A DNA stretch of 23,380 nucleotides from an uncultured Oribacterium sp. (GTDB lineage: Bacteria > Bacillota > Clostridia > Lachnospirales > Lachnospiraceae). Location of the stretch: assembly GCA_934279105.1 (NCBI GenBank), contig CAKQWR010000009.1, positions 1 through 23,380 of the forward strand, given 5' to 3'. Each line of letters opens with the position of its first letter. Position 1 is the first letter of the stretch. Below are positions 15,352-22,264 of the stretch, piece by piece. Below the pieces are notes generated by a model, which saw only the letters and a program-made list of their open reading frames with translations, was not told the origin of the DNA and made no database searches. A program made the position numbers and the translations under genes.

Positions 15352-15907
15352 CATGCATACGATTGGCAGATGCACTGGTTTTCTGAATTCAGCATTACCA
15401 GTGTTGGCAGAGGCCTTGATTTCCAGAATTTAACATTGCCATCGTTGACAAACGGGCAGGTTTCTGAAATTCAGCATTGTCGTCGTTGACAGATGCCTTG
15501 ATTTCCCAAATTCAGCATTGCTGTTATTTTACAAAATCGAGCAATCCGGGAATTCAGCATTGCTGATTTTTCGCAGAATGAAGATTTCTGAGAAAATACA
15601 TTACCAGTCTCCTTGATTTTTTACACAGTATGAGCTGAATCAGAAAATCCACATTACAAATCGACAATGCTGATTTTCTGAAACCCTCACTTCTGTGTAA
15701 AATCCACTGATTTTTACGGGAGCAAAGGTAGAAGATAGCAATGCTGTTTTTCTGAATGTGCTCGGATTGCCAACACTGGCAATGCTGTTTTTCTGAATGT
15801 GTTTGGAATGTCAACACCAACAATGCTGTTTTTCTGAAAGTATCCGATCTGCCAACACAGGTAATGCTACTTTCCGGAAATGTTTCATCTGACGATTTTT
15901 TCTAATG
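15352..15907. repeat. 41-bp-period array arranged as a large imperfect palindrome (array 1)
   Basis: No gene is supported here. On the left arm, units begin with CATT (first one CATG) at 15352, 15393, 15434, 15475, 15516, 15558 and 15599, spaced 41, 41, 41, 41, 42 and 41 bp. The left-arm consensus is roughly CATTGCCATCGTTGACAGAT, then about 10 variable bases, then TTTCTGAAATTCAG. On the right arm the same units are inverted and end in AATG at 15743, 15784, 15825, 15866 and 15907, every 41 bp exactly. Left starts and right ends pair in register about one axis (sums 31341-31342). The centre is a hairpin: CAGAAAATC (15641) with GATTTTCTG (to 15680), and TTTTACACAG (15619) with CTGTGTAAAA (to 15702). 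The right arm has about 21 nt extra between the centre and its first unit. Confidence 0.8.
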
Positions 15908-15927
15908 TAGTTTTCCAATAAGCAGAT

Positions 15928-16022
15928 GTTTGAGGTCTCCTCATGAGCAGGGGGGCGGGTTCAATACATATAAGAAGCCACGAATTTCATGGGGGGGTGG
16001 GCGAATGAGGAGCGCTTCAAAC
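15928..16022. repeat. Inverted repeat flanking two G-rich blocks
   Basis: GTTTGAGGTCTCCTCAT (15928-15944) and ATGAGGAGCGCTTCAAAC (16005-16022) are complementary except in the middle few bases. Inside, G6-C-G3 (15950-15959) and G7-T-G3 (15991-16001) lie on the same strand. It follows array 1 directly. The function is unknown; a structured RNA or a decayed small element would both fit. No coding potential is evident. Confidence 0.5.
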
Positions 16023-16095
16023 TTCTTAGAAGAGCCAGGAAGGCTGAATTGTTACGGGTTATGAGCGATAGAACAATACATCATGGCGCGCTGCG

Positions 16096-16124
16096 TTGAC
16101 TTCGGAAATGCTGGGTGCTAAGAT
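16096..16124 (+). promoter_or_regulatory. Sigma-A-type promoter upstream of the CodA-type deaminase gene
   Basis: TTGACT (16096-16101), a 17-bp spacer and TAAGAT (16119-16124) give 5/6 and 4/6 matches to consensus. Transcription would begin near 16131. A terminator follows only about 20 nt later, before the deaminase gene, so most transcripts might be short unless read-through is allowed. Confidence 0.6.
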
Positions 16125-16152
16125 GTGGTGCATATGAAAAAGGCAGGCAAGG

Positions 16153-16184
16153 GCGCTGAGGATGTTGCATCCCCGGCGCTTTTT
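16153..16184 (+). terminator. Terminator (possible attenuator) in the deaminase leader
   Basis: GCGCTGAGGATG (16153-16164) pairs with CATCCCCGGCGC (16168-16179), with one G-U pair and one mismatch, followed by TTTTT. With the promoter at 16096-16124 it defines a transcript of roughly 55 nt. It also shares the lead-in GGCAAGGGCGC with the terminator after the deaminase gene (17633-17669). Confidence 0.75.
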
Positions 16185-16199
16185 GTTATGCTATGGGCA

Positions 16200-16265
16200 G
16201 AGTCTGTCTGCAGCTGTGAGCACGGCTGAAGTGTGTGCTTCGGCAGGATGAACTGCAGCGGGAGA
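16200..16265 (+). other. Possible structured leader between attenuator and deaminase gene
   Basis: Two CTGCAG hexamers at about 16209 and 16252 can pair, and they enclose a 7-bp hairpin GCTGAAG-TGTGTG-CTTCGGC. Together with the upstream terminator this could be a switchable leader RNA. It matches no riboswitch class I recognise; a purine-riboswitch core was looked for and not seen. The rest of 16185-16344 shows no gene. Confidence 0.25.
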
Positions 16266-16344
16266 GGAAGGAACTGCCCTGTGTGCGGGTATCCTTATGG
16301 TGTACTTACGCATGTCACTTTCATAAGAGGAGAGGTATAGGAAT

Positions 16345-17610
16345 ATGAAGAAGTTTATCAATGTCAGGTTAAAGGGGTCACAGAACTTAAATTCGATTTA
16401 TGTCGAGAATGGTGTGATCCGTAAGATCATGCTGGGTACGAGCGAGGATAACAGCCTGAGCGGTGAGGACTGTGAGACCATTGATGTGCAGGGACATCTG
16501 GTGGTGCCGCCATACGTGGATCCGCATCTTCATCTCGATTATGTGTTTACCGCAAGCCTCGGTGAGAATAATGGCTCGGGTACACTGTTTGAGGGTATCC
16601 AGCGCTGGAGTGAGTCGAAGGGACATATGACGGTACCGGAGATGAAGGAACGTATTTACAGTGGCATCAAGAAGGAGATGCTCCATGGTGTGCAGGCGAT
16701 TCGTACGCACATCGATGTGACGGACCCAAGCTTTACCGGACTCAAGGCAGCGCTCGAGGTGCGGGAGGAAGTAAAGGATATCCTCGATCTTCAGATCGTG
16801 GCGTTCCCGCAGGAGGGCATGTATGCCTACAAGGGCGGCGATGAGCTGGTAGAAGAGGGCCTCAAGATGGGCGCAGACTGTGTCGGTGCGATCCCACACT
16901 TCGAGCTGGCCCGGGAGTTCGGCGAGAAGTCGATTCATAAGACCGTCGAGCTGGCACTGAAGTATGACAAGCTGATCGATGTACACTGCGATGAAACCGA
17001 TGATACGCAGAGTCGTTTCCTGGAGCTGCTCAATGCACTCGTCCTGATGGAGGGCATCGGTACGAAGACGACGGCGAGCCATACCTGCTCCTTCGGTTCT
17101 GCGGACAACAGCTACGCCTTCCGCATGATGAAGCTCTTCAAGAAGTCCGGCATCAACTTCATTTCCTGCCCGACCGAGAACATCTACCTTGAGGGGCGTC
17201 AGGACAGCTATCCGAAGAGACGAGGCCTCACCCGTGTAAAGGAGCTCCATGATCAGGGAATCAATGTCTGCTTCGCGCAGGACTCGATGTCTGATCCGTG
17301 GTATCCGCTCGGAAACGGCAACATGATGATGATCCTCGACCATGGCATCCATATCGCACAGATGATGTCACCGGAGGAGATTCAGGATGATTTGGATCTC
17401 GTGACGACGAACGGTGCGATTACCATGCATATCCAGGATCGTTATGGTATCGAGGAAGGAAAGCCGGCGAACTTCATCGTGCTCGACGCGAAGAGTGAGT
17501 TCGAGGCGATCTGTGAGCGTGCAGGCATCCTCGCATCGGTACGGAAGGGCGAGTTCCTCTTTCAGAAGGAACCGGCGAAGGTAATCGGAGCAATCAATCT
17601 GCTGAAATAA
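16345..17610 (+). CDS. CodA-type amidohydrolase (cytosine deaminase family) with Ser at position 314
   Basis: The protein has 421 residues and is similar to E. coli CodA along its whole length, with almost the same numbering. The metal ligands are H61 and H63 (PHLHLD), H214 (DVHCDE) and D313; Q156 (FPQEG), E217 and H246 (ASHT) also fall at the E. coli positions. Other matches are SGTLFEGIQRW, RTHIDV, DLQIVAFPQEG, GAIPHFE, YPKRRG.TRVKE and DPWYPLG. The E. coli GHDDVFD loop is AQDSMSD here, so the substrate-contacting D314 is Ser and the preceding His is Gln. CodA hydrolyses cytosine to uracil and ammonia. With this change the natural substrate could differ (isocytosine, isoguanine, creatinine or another cyclic amidine). 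RBS AGGAGAGG precedes the ATG. A terminator follows, then an NhaC-type transporter. Confidence 0.88.
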   Translation: MKKFINVRLKGSQNLNSIYVENGVIRKIMLGTSEDNSLSGEDCETIDVQGHLVVPPYVDPHLHLDYVFTASLGENNGSGTLFEGIQRWSESKGHMTVPEMKERIYSGIKKEMLHGVQAIRTHIDVTDPSFTGLKAALEVREEVKDILDLQIVAFPQEGMYAYKGGDELVEEGLKMGADCVGAIPHFELAREFGEKSIHKTVELALKYDKLIDVHCDETDDTQSRFLELLNALVLMEGIGTKTTASHTCSFGSADNSYAFRMMKLFKKSGINFISCPTENIYLEGRQDSYPKRRGLTRVKELHDQGINVCFAQDSMSDPWYPLGNGNMMMILDHGIHIAQMMSPEEIQDDLDLVTTNGAITMHIQDRYGIEEGKPANFIVLDAKSEFEAICERAGILASVRKGEFLFQKEPAKVIGAINLLK

Positions 17611-17632
17611 ATAATAAGATAAGAGGGCAAGG

Positions 17633-17669
17633 GCGCCGTGAGATGTAGATCATCTCACGGCGCTTTTTT
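17633..17669 (+). terminator. Rho-independent terminator after the CodA-type gene
   Basis: A perfect 13-bp stem GCGCCGTGAGATG (17633-17645) with CATCTCACGGCGC (17651-17663) is followed by six T residues. It separates the deaminase from the antiporter gene unless read-through occurs. Confidence 0.92.
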
Positions 17670-17793
17670 AAAATTCCGAACACGCAGACGCGCGGACACA
17701 CCGGCTTCCGGCAGGAGCAGATAGACGCGATGTGAAGATGCAGGCGGCGGAAGCATTGGCCCAGAAAAAATACGGAAAAGGATGGACAGAATT

Positions 17794-19149
17794 ATGAGTT
17801 ACGGACTGATAGCAACCCTGATCGTGCTGGTGATCGTCGTCGGGGCGATCGTGACGAAAAAATGCGAGGCGTTCCTCATCGCGGGTTCGATGGTGGGTGC
17901 GCTGGTGCTGTGGAAGGGCGCGTTTCTTACACAGTGGGTGGCGACGCTCGAGGAGGTGATGGCAGATGAGGCCTATGTCATCTTGATTTGCGGACTGTTC
18001 GGCAGTCTCGTGGCGCTGCTGACCGCGTCGAAGGGGAGCTTCGGCTTTACGAAGATCGTCACGCGGATATGCAATTCAGAACGAAAAACGTTGGTGACGA
18101 CGTTTATCCTTGGCATCATTATCTTCGTCGATGATTATCTGAATGTGCTGTCCATCGGGACGGCGATGAAAGGTTCTTATGATAAGAAGAAAGTACCGAG
18201 GGAGGCGCTGGCGTATATTCTGGACAGTACCGGCGCGCCGGTGTGCGTGCTGATTCCGTTTTCGTCCTGGGCAGCTTATTTCGGTGCGATCTTCCTGCAG
18301 CAGGACTGTGTACAGGCGCTCGGTGCGGGCAGCCTGATCAGAACCTATATGATGGCGATTCCGTACTGCGTCTATCCGATCGTAGCGCTGCTCATCGTCT
18401 TCCTCTTCTGTATGGGCTGGTTCCCGAAGCTCGGGGGCATGAAGACGGCCTACCAGCGTGTGGCTGAAACGGGTAAGACCTACAGCGATGCAAGTAGAAA
18501 GTACAACCTCGCGTCCGAGTATGGTGAGGAAGAGGGCAACAGCGTATGGTACTTCATCCTGCCGCTGGCGATTCTCGTCGGCATCGCTGTCGTGACGGGT
18601 GATCTCGTGGTGGCCGCCGTCATTGCCATCCTCGTGTGCATGGTGATGTACATCGCCGGCAAGATCATGACCTTCTCGGAGTTCTGGGATACCTTCGTGA
18701 AGGGCTTCTCGGATATGCTGCCGATCATCATCCTACTGATCGCTGCGCTGACCTTCCAGAAAATCGCGAGTGAGATGCAGATGACCGAGTTCTTCGTCGA
18801 TGTGTGCAAGCCGATCATGTCCGGCACGCTGTTCCCGATGATCACCTTCATCATCGTCGGCCTGCTGGCCTTCATGATCGCCAATGCCTGGGGCGTGTGC
18901 ACGCTGGTGGCGCCGGTGCTGCTGCCGCTCGGTGCGAGCGTGGGCGCGAACATCGTCCTCGTCATGGCAGCGATACTGTCCGGCTGTGCCTTCGGAAACC
19001 ACGCCTGCTTCTACTGTGATACGACGGTGCTGGCGTCGAATGGTGCCGGTGTCGAGAACCTCGAGCATGCGGCGTCGCAGCTTCCGTATGTACTGATCGG
19101 TGCGGCGATTTCGATCCTTGGGTTCCTGGTGCTCGGCGTTATAATGTAG
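17794..19149 (+). CDS. NhaC-family Na+/H+ antiporter-type transporter
   Basis: The protein has 451 residues with about 11-12 hydrophobic segments. Family landmarks are IIFVDDYLNVLSIGTAMKG, the segment DSTGAPVCVLIPFSSWAAYF, and FGNHACFYCDTTVLASNGAG near the C-terminus. NhaC relatives exchange Na+ for H+, and some members exchange organic acids or amino compounds (for example malate/lactate), so a substrate-specific exchanger linked to the deaminase is possible. The ATG at 17794 is preferred over an ATG four codons upstream because a GGATGGA segment lies at a usable distance and the hydrophobic N-terminus starts there. Neither RBS is strong, so the start is uncertain by four codons. The gap 17670-17793 shows no promoter I can support. 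Confidence 0.85.
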   Translation: MSYGLIATLIVLVIVVGAIVTKKCEAFLIAGSMVGALVLWKGAFLTQWVATLEEVMADEAYVILICGLFGSLVALLTASKGSFGFTKIVTRICNSERKTLVTTFILGIIIFVDDYLNVLSIGTAMKGSYDKKKVPREALAYILDSTGAPVCVLIPFSSWAAYFGAIFLQQDCVQALGAGSLIRTYMMAIPYCVYPIVALLIVFLFCMGWFPKLGGMKTAYQRVAETGKTYSDASRKYNLASEYGEEEGNSVWYFILPLAILVGIAVVTGDLVVAAVIAILVCMVMYIAGKIMTFSEFWDTFVKGFSDMLPIIILLIAALTFQKIASEMQMTEFFVDVCKPIMSGTLFPMITFIIVGLLAFMIANAWGVCTLVAPVLLPLGASVGANIVLVMAAILSGCAFGNHACFYCDTTVLASNGAGVENLEHAASQLPYVLIGAAISILGFLVLGVIM

Positions 19150-19287
19150 AGCGTGATCCATCGACGCAGTACGGTTTATGCAGGTATCGCTGTGACCGCT
19201 CAGCCAGGGGCATTTGTCTAAGTGGTCAACAATCAAACGAAAAACCTGTTTTAGGAAAGAATACTGGATATACAGGGAGGCAGAACT

Positions 19288-19908
19288 ATGGAAAAGAAAA
19301 AATTCATCATCACCATCGCGCGTCAGTTCGGCAGTATGGGACGTCCGATCGCGAAACGGATGAGTGAGAAGCTCGGCATCGAGTTTTATGACCGTGATAT
19401 CGTCGAGGAGGCAGCGAAGAAGTTGAATCTGCCGGTATCGAAGATCAACGAAATCGAGGAGACGGCGCAGAAGAGTGCGAAGACAAACTCCTTCCGGCGG
19501 ATGATGTTTCCGCTGGGCACGCAGGCAGATGAGATGCAGGATAAGCTTTTCGAGACGCAGAAGAACATCATCCAGTTCCTGGCGGAGCGGGACTCCTGCA
19601 TCATCGTCGGCCGCTGCGGTGATTTCATCCTCGCGGATGAGCCGAACATCATCCGCATCTACATTTACGCCCCGTATGAGGCGCGGCTGGAGCACTGCCT
19701 CCACGACCTGAATCTCGACGAGGACACCGCGAAGAAGATGATGAAGTCGGTCGATGAGGCGAGAGACCACTATCACATGTACTATGCAGGATTTCTCCCG
19801 AATGACCAGCGCTTCAAGGAAATCATGATCGACAGCAGCATGCTCGGCATCGAAGGAACGGCGGATTATCTCGTTGATGCCGTGATGAAGAGATTCGAGC
19901 TGGACTGA
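19288..19908 (+). CDS. Cytidylate kinase-like family protein
   Basis: The protein has 206 residues and matches the cytidylate-kinase-like family (PF13189 type). It has a P-loop-like N-terminus ITIARQFGSMGRPIAKRMSE, then EFYDRDIVEEAAKKL, the central SCIIVGRCGDFIL, and IIRIYIYAPYEARLEH. The usual GSGGR is GSMGR here. The family is common in Clostridia beside transporters and regulators, and its substrate is not established to my knowledge. It is distinct from the essential Cmk. RBS GGGAGG at about 19275-19280. It is separated by 138 bp from the antiporter gene, in which I see no terminator, so shared transcription is possible. Confidence 0.85.
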   Translation: MEKKKFIITIARQFGSMGRPIAKRMSEKLGIEFYDRDIVEEAAKKLNLPVSKINEIEETAQKSAKTNSFRRMMFPLGTQADEMQDKLFETQKNIIQFLAERDSCIIVGRCGDFILADEPNIIRIYIYAPYEARLEHCLHDLNLDEDTAKKMMKSVDEARDHYHMYYAGFLPNDQRFKEIMIDSSMLGIEGTADYLVDAVMKRFELD

Positions 19909-19949
19909 AAAAAACGGCCCCGGTTCTATAGAACCGGGGCCGTTTTTTT
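19908..19949. terminator. Bidirectional terminator between convergent genes
   Basis: A run of seven A (19908-19914), a perfect 12-bp stem CGGCCCCGGTTC (19915-19926) with GAACCGGGGCCG (19931-19942), a TATA loop and seven T (19943-19949). It serves the cytidylate-kinase-like gene on the plus strand and the fructokinase gene on the minus strand. The A-run overlaps the last base of the plus-strand stop codon. Confidence 0.95.
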
Positions 19950-19950
19950 C

Positions 19951-20823
19951 TTAAGCAGTTGCGTCAATCGCGAGTTTGATCGCGCCCATGATACCTTGAT
20001 TATCATTCAGCGAGGCCGGGACGATGTAGTGGTCGAGGTCGGCGAGCTCGTCGGTGCGGATATAGCCGTTCACCATGGTCCGGACCTTCTCGCGGATCAG
20101 CGGGAAGAGCTGCTCCTGGTGCATGACGCCGCCGCCCAGGATGATGATCTGCGGGCTCAGGGTCATGATGAGGGTGGTGCAGGCTTCGGCGATGTAGTGC
20201 GCCTCGATGTCCCATACCTTCGGATCATCCTTCAGGGTGATGGCTTTCTGTCCCCAGCGCGCTTCGATGGCTGGGCCGGCGGCCATGCCCTCGAAGCAGG
20301 TACCGTGGTAAGGACAATGGCCTTCATAATGATCCTCCGGGTGTTTCATAAGCGGGATGTGACCGAACTCCGGGTGAAGCATACCGTGAACGAGGTGACC
20401 ACCGGAGAGGACACCGGCACCGACACCGGTGCCGATCGTGATATAAACGGCATCCGTGAGGCCGCGCGCCTGTCCGTAGGTGACTTCACCGAGGAGAGAA
20501 CCGTTGACATCGGTATCGAAGCCGACCGGCACGCCGAGCGCGCGCTTCAGTATGCCGACGATGTCAACATTGGCCCAGCCCTTCTTCGGGGTCGTCGTGA
20601 TATAGCCGTAGGTCGGCGAGCTCCGGCGAAGATCGACCGGACCGAAGCAGGCGACGCCGAGGGCGGCGATCTCCTTATCGAGGAACCAGTCGATGATCGC
20701 AGACAGCGTTTCCTTCGGTGTGGTCGTCGGGATGGATGTCTGCGCGAGAATCGTTCCGTTTTCATCGCCGAGCGCGCACACCATCTTCGTGCCGCCGGCC
20801 TCTAAAGCTCCGTAAAGCATCAT
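19951..20823 (-). CDS. Zinc-type ROK fructokinase
   Basis: The protein has 290 residues. The phosphate-binding motif EAGGTK is at 8-13; its E-A-G-G-T-K form followed by CALG is typical of ScrK/YdhR fructokinases rather than glucokinases. FDTDVNGSLLGE holds the expected general base (D105). GTGVGAGVLSGGHLVHG leads into the structural zinc motif H155 ... C170-P-Y-H173-G-T-C176, then EGMAAGPAIEARWG. It would phosphorylate fructose (or a related hexose) with ATP in the cytoplasm. The ATG at 20823 is chosen because AGGAGG (20831-20836 on the minus strand) lies 7 nt upstream; a second ATG follows directly. No sugar transporter is adjacent. It is downstream of the cyclophilin gene but separated from it by a terminator. 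Confidence 0.9.
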   Translation of the reverse strand: MMLYGALEAGGTKMVCALGDENGTILAQTSIPTTTPKETLSAIIDWFLDKEIAALGVACFGPVDLRRSSPTYGYITTTPKKGWANVDIVGILKRALGVPVGFDTDVNGSLLGEVTYGQARGLTDAVYITIGTGVGAGVLSGGHLVHGMLHPEFGHIPLMKHPEDHYEGHCPYHGTCFEGMAAGPAIEARWGQKAITLKDDPKVWDIEAHYIAEACTTLIMTLSPQIIILGGGVMHQEQLFPLIREKVRTMVNGYIRTDELADLDHYIVPASLNDNQGIMGAIKLAIDATA

Positions 20824-20854
20824 TTCATATCCTCCTGTTGGATGGGGCATCGAT

Positions 20855-20883
20855 GAAAAACAGAGCCTCCGGTAACCGGAGGC
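20855..20883 (-). terminator. Terminator after the cyclophilin gene
   Basis: GCCTCCGG and CCGGAGGC (20865-20872 and 20876-20883) form an 8-bp stem with a 3-nt loop. On the minus strand it is followed by TCTG and five or more T residues (20855-20860). It lies between the cyclophilin and fructokinase genes, so the kinase depends on read-through or its own promoter. Confidence 0.75.
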
Positions 20884-20905
20884 CCTAAATGTTAAGCGAT
20901 ATGAT

Positions 20906-21391
20906 TTACTCCTCGACCGTAACCTTCGTCATGGTGACGGCGACTACAGGAGCATCCTGCCAGCCGGTCGGGGTGGAAGCGATGCGGTCTACCTCATCCA
21001 TGCCGTCGATGACCTTACCGAAAGCAGCGTACTGACCATCGAGGTAGGAAGCATCTGCATGCATGATGAAGAACTGGGAACCAGCGGAGTCCGGATCCAT
21101 CGCACGTGCCATTGAAATCACGCCACGCTTGTGCTGAAGATCGTTCTTTACACCGTTGGAGGAGAACTCACCCTTGATGTTCCAGCCTGGGCCACCGGTG
21201 CCGTTACCCACCGGATCACCGCCCTGGATCATGAAGCCAGGAATGATGCGGTGGAAGGTCAGACCATCATAGAAGCCCTGCTTTACGAGCTTTACGAAAT
21301 TCTCTACCGTGATCGGTGCGATCTCAGGATACAGCTCGAGCTTGATATCCTTGTCGTCGTCCATATGAATCGTTACGATTGGATTAGCCAT
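20906..21391 (-). CDS. Cyclophilin-type peptidyl-prolyl cis-trans isomerase
   Basis: The protein has 161 residues and no signal peptide, so it is cytoplasmic. Cyclophilin motifs are complete: APITVENFVKLVKQGFYDGL, the active-site Arg in FHRIIPGFMIQGGDP, GTGGPG, GVISMARAMDPDSAGSQFFI (with the Q-F-F-I catalytic face) and YLDGQYAAFGKVIDGMDEVD. The usual tryptophan/histidine drug-contact position late in the fold is not evident, as in many bacterial forms. It catalyses Xaa-Pro isomerisation during folding. The RBS AGAGG lies about 9 nt before the ATG, and a promoter is seen further upstream (21428-21456). Confidence 0.95.
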   Translation of the reverse strand: MANPIVTIHMDDDKDIKLELYPEIAPITVENFVKLVKQGFYDGLTFHRIIPGFMIQGGDPVGNGTGGPGWNIKGEFSSNGVKNDLQHKRGVISMARAMDPDSAGSQFFIMHADASYLDGQYAAFGKVIDGMDEVDRIASTPTGWQDAPVVAVTMTKVTVEE

Positions 21392-21427
21392 AATTGAAAA
21401 CCTCTTTTCATTGATTTATCTCTATGG

Positions 21428-21456
21428 ATTCTATCAGTAAAACGCAGGCAGAACAA
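21428..21456 (-). promoter_or_regulatory. Promoter of the cyclophilin gene
   Basis: On the minus strand, TTGTTC (21456-21451), a 17-bp spacer and TAGAAT (21433-21428) are seen. TGA before the -10 makes it an extended -10 (TGATAGAAT). This gives a leader of about 30 nt. Confidence 0.6.
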
Positions 21457-21536
21457 TAGAAAATGGGAGATTCGCTGATTACAGATTCAGACTGTTCTCG
21501 TCCAGCAGAAAAATCCTCAGTCGGATAACACACCCT

Positions 21537-21578
21537 CTATTCCGACAAAAGGTGCAGATGCACCTCATTTCGGAATAG
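21537..21578. other. Two-tier hairpin in the gene-free region
   Basis: CTATTCCGA (21537-21545) pairs with TCGGAATAG (21570-21578), and AGGTGCA (21550-21556) pairs with TGCACCT (21559-21565). A symmetrical 4+4-nt internal loop and a 2-nt apical gap complete it (16 bp in total). There is no T-run. It may be part of a structured RNA or a protein-binding palindrome. Confidence 0.5.
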
Positions 21579-21673
21579 GCACATCATAAATCAAAGTATG
21601 GATAAAGCTTCAGTTTCTCTAAGGTCCTCCGCTATGATGATTCAACTTGAGATAATCAAAAAGAATGGAGGAG

Positions 21674-21702
21674 CTGCCTGTTCGAAATCAGGCAGGCTTC
21701 TT
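21674..21702 (+). terminator. Weak terminator-like hairpin
   Basis: CTGCCTG (21674-21680) pairs with CAGGCAG (21689-21695), followed by GCTTCTTTG. The T-tract is interrupted. If real, it would end a short untranslated transcript running through the two-tier hairpin at 21537-21578, but no promoter for such a transcript is convincing. Confidence 0.3.
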
Positions 21703-21774
21703 TGTGTAGAGGGCTATAGTTTGTGTTATTGTCATGAGAGCAGCTGTTTCACGAAATAAGGTCTTTCTTCATCC

Positions 21775-22206
21775 ATGACATTAAGAATTTCTGGGATTTT
21801 TACAATTCCTTGAATTTTCCTCTCTATGACATAAGCTGAGTTTCGCAAAACGTTGATATTCTGCCTCCATGCCATTAGTTTTTTCTTAGATTCTCACAGA
21901 ACTATCGATATCCTTCATCGTGACATTATCGGCTTTTCGCAAACTGCCTGAATTCTCACTTCATGCCATTATCTATTTTCACAGACGAATCCGTATCTTC
22001 AAGTGCGACATTATATTTCAACTCTCAAAGGCCGTATACATCCTTTTATTCGGAGACCTTTCGGCTTTGACTTAATGTCACTTGTTTTAAAAACGAGGTC
22101 ATTGCGTCAAAAAACGTAAATTCATTCAAAAATCACCTCGGGATATTTCGATGAGTTAATGTCACAAGTTTCTATAGAACACGGTCTGCGAAAATACCTG
22201 ATGTCA
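21775..22206. repeat. Second diverged palindromic array with 42/43/51-bp units (array 2)
   Basis: No gene is supported here. TGACATTA-like cores have CATT (once CATA) at 21779, 21830, 21873, 21924, 21967 and 22009, spaced 51, 43, 51, 43 and 42 bp. The 51+43 pair repeats as a 94-bp dimer: the 43-bp units at 21830 and 21924 share GAGTTTCGCAAA / GGCTTTTCGCAAA and both end in CATGC. The right arm has inverted cores TTAATGTCA at 22072 and 22156 and GATGTCA at 22200 (spacing 84 then 42). One expected unit near 22116 is unrecognisable. Left and right cores are in register about 22043 for the inner units. TTTTCGCA occurs at the same offset in a unit of array 1 (15558), so the arrays look related. Confidence 0.65.
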
Positions 22207-22264
22207 TCTCGTCGTAAATCAGCGATTTTGTGAAAAGAAGCAGAATAAGCTACCGCGTAAAAAC

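Noticed and set aside
15554..15823. An 89-codon minus-strand frame and a 61-codon plus frame (15248-15433) inside the first gene-free island
   Set aside because: Both lie over repeats, have no ribosome binding site and encode low-complexity translations of the 41-bp units.
15352..15907. CRISPR array
   Set aside because: Units are diverged over their full length, adjacent without unique spacers and inverted on the right arm. No cas genes are present. CRISPR repeats are near-identical and all in one orientation.
16134..16229. Short open frame starting ATGAAAAAGGC, just downstream of the leader promoter
   Set aside because: It spans the terminator hairpin, has no Shine-Dalgarno sequence and would start only a few bases after the predicted transcription start. 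A leader peptide is conceivable, but nothing supports it.
16200..16344. Purine-type riboswitch before the CodA-type gene
   Set aside because: The conserved purine-riboswitch core segments are not present; only generic hairpins are seen.
19996..20805. A 269-codon plus-strand frame opposite the fructokinase
   Set aside because: The minus strand has the complete ROK motif set with zinc ligands and an ideal RBS. The plus frame is an Asp/Arg/Glu-rich shadow.
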